Shown here: positions 60,033 through 60,175 of the stretch, piece after piece
Position numbering within the stretch: position 1 is the stretch's first letter
Layout: the number at the start of each line of letters is the position of its first letter
NCBI GenBank assembly: GCA_030835085.1
Contig: JAUQWQ010000150.1
Span: forward strand, 1 to 60,175
Source: Ignavibacteria bacterium
GTDB lineage: Bacteria > Bacteroidota > Ignavibacteria > Tepidaquicellales > OLB5
DNA length: 60,175 nt
Reading direction: 5' to 3'
Made by a program: the position numbers and the translations under genes
Notes under the pieces: generated by a model
The model's database searches: none
Told to the model about the DNA's origin: nothing
Seen by the model: the letters and a program-made list of their open reading frames with translations, nothing else

Positions 60033-60175
60033 ATGAAATTTTCGACTAAAGCAATTCATGCTGGCAACAACCCTGATCCAACAACCGGTGCTGTGAACAT
60101 ACCCATCTACGCAACATCAACTTATGCCGATGAAGCATTCGGTGTATCAAAAGGATTTGATTACGGCAGAACAAT
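60033..60175 (+). CDS. Transsulfuration PLP enzyme, N-terminal fragment (cystathionine gamma-synthase/lyase type)
   Basis: Only about 47 residues are visible before the window ends. They start MKFSTKAIHAGNNPDPTTGA, then NIPIYATSTYADEAFG, the hallmark N-terminus of Cys/Met metabolism PLP enzymes (cystathionine gamma-synthase or gamma-lyase, or O-succinylhomoserine sulfhydrylase). Following a cystathionine beta-synthase gene, gamma-lyase is the most likely role. The lysine that binds PLP is outside the window. Confidence 0.85.
   Translation, partial: MKFSTKAIHAGNNPDPTTGAVNIPIYATSTYADEAFGVSKGFDYGRT

Noticed and set aside
1-60175. tRNA, rRNA, riboswitch, IS transposase or phage genes
   Set aside because: Reading intergenic regions on both strands gave no cloverleaf, conserved riboswitch core, transposase or phage protein that could be supported.

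Overview
The window looks like a chromosomal segment of an Ignavibacteria-type member of the Bacteroidota/Chlorobi superphylum. The grounds are two secreted proteins ending in a type IX secretion (T9SS) sorting domain with the SQNYPNPFNP signature, a PorV/PorQ-family outer-membrane protein, OmpA/TonB-type envelope genes, many TTG starts, weak Shine-Dalgarno signals, and several TAnnTTTG promoter -7 boxes. The taxonomic call is inference from gene style. No tRNA, rRNA, CRISPR array, IS element or phage was seen.

Layout. 1-1006: no gene, repeat debris. 1007-7877 (+): TonB-linked outer-membrane protein, LolA-like carrier, flippase-like membrane protein, UDP-glucose dehydrogenase, TPR protein. 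7878-17156 (-): two tandem paralogous lipoproteins, a LysM protein, a PorV/PorQ protein, acylphosphatase, an EamA transporter, a decaprenyl-phosphate phosphoribosyltransferase-like UbiA protein next to an AftB-like GT-C glycosyltransferase, and an acyl-CoA mutase whose active-site residues match isobutyryl-CoA mutase rather than methylmalonyl-CoA mutase. 17331-24346 (+): MoeB/ThiF-rhodanese, NadA, DUF971, and two T9SS cargo proteins with nearly identical sorting-domain DNA. 24472-32277 (+): a GT-C-like membrane protein, then an ATP-grasp enzyme, a YbdK/GCS2 carboxylate-amine ligase, an M29-type aminopeptidase, two tandem lipoproteins and a second ATP-grasp-like protein. 32532-40119 (+): an outer-membrane-type protein, nucleotide-sugar enzymes (RmlB-like, WbpA/WecC-like, WecB-like), LpxH-like phosphoesterase, PBP1A.

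40155-53237 is a divergent heavy-metal island. On the minus strand it holds a CzcA-type RND pump, a DUF302-like protein, a PII-like protein, a P1B-type ATPase with an altered DKTGT motif, a TolC-family channel, a small His-rich lipoprotein and a CzcB-like adaptor, plus a broken duplicate of the adaptor's 3' end. On the plus strand it holds a Cys-rich exported protein, a double YHS/TRASH-like protein and a TonB receptor. 53366-60175 (+) is housekeeping: ScpA, ScpB, RluB, LysS, a GNAT acetyltransferase, cystathionine beta-synthase and the start of a transsulfuration enzyme cut by the window edge.

The best candidate for an undescribed system is 26434-32277. Two amide-bond-forming ATP-grasp-type proteins, a third unrelated carboxylate-amine ligase, an aminopeptidase and two exported lipoproteins lie together on one strand. 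This suggests synthesis and trimming of a small peptide-like compound or a peptide tag. The function is inferred and untested.
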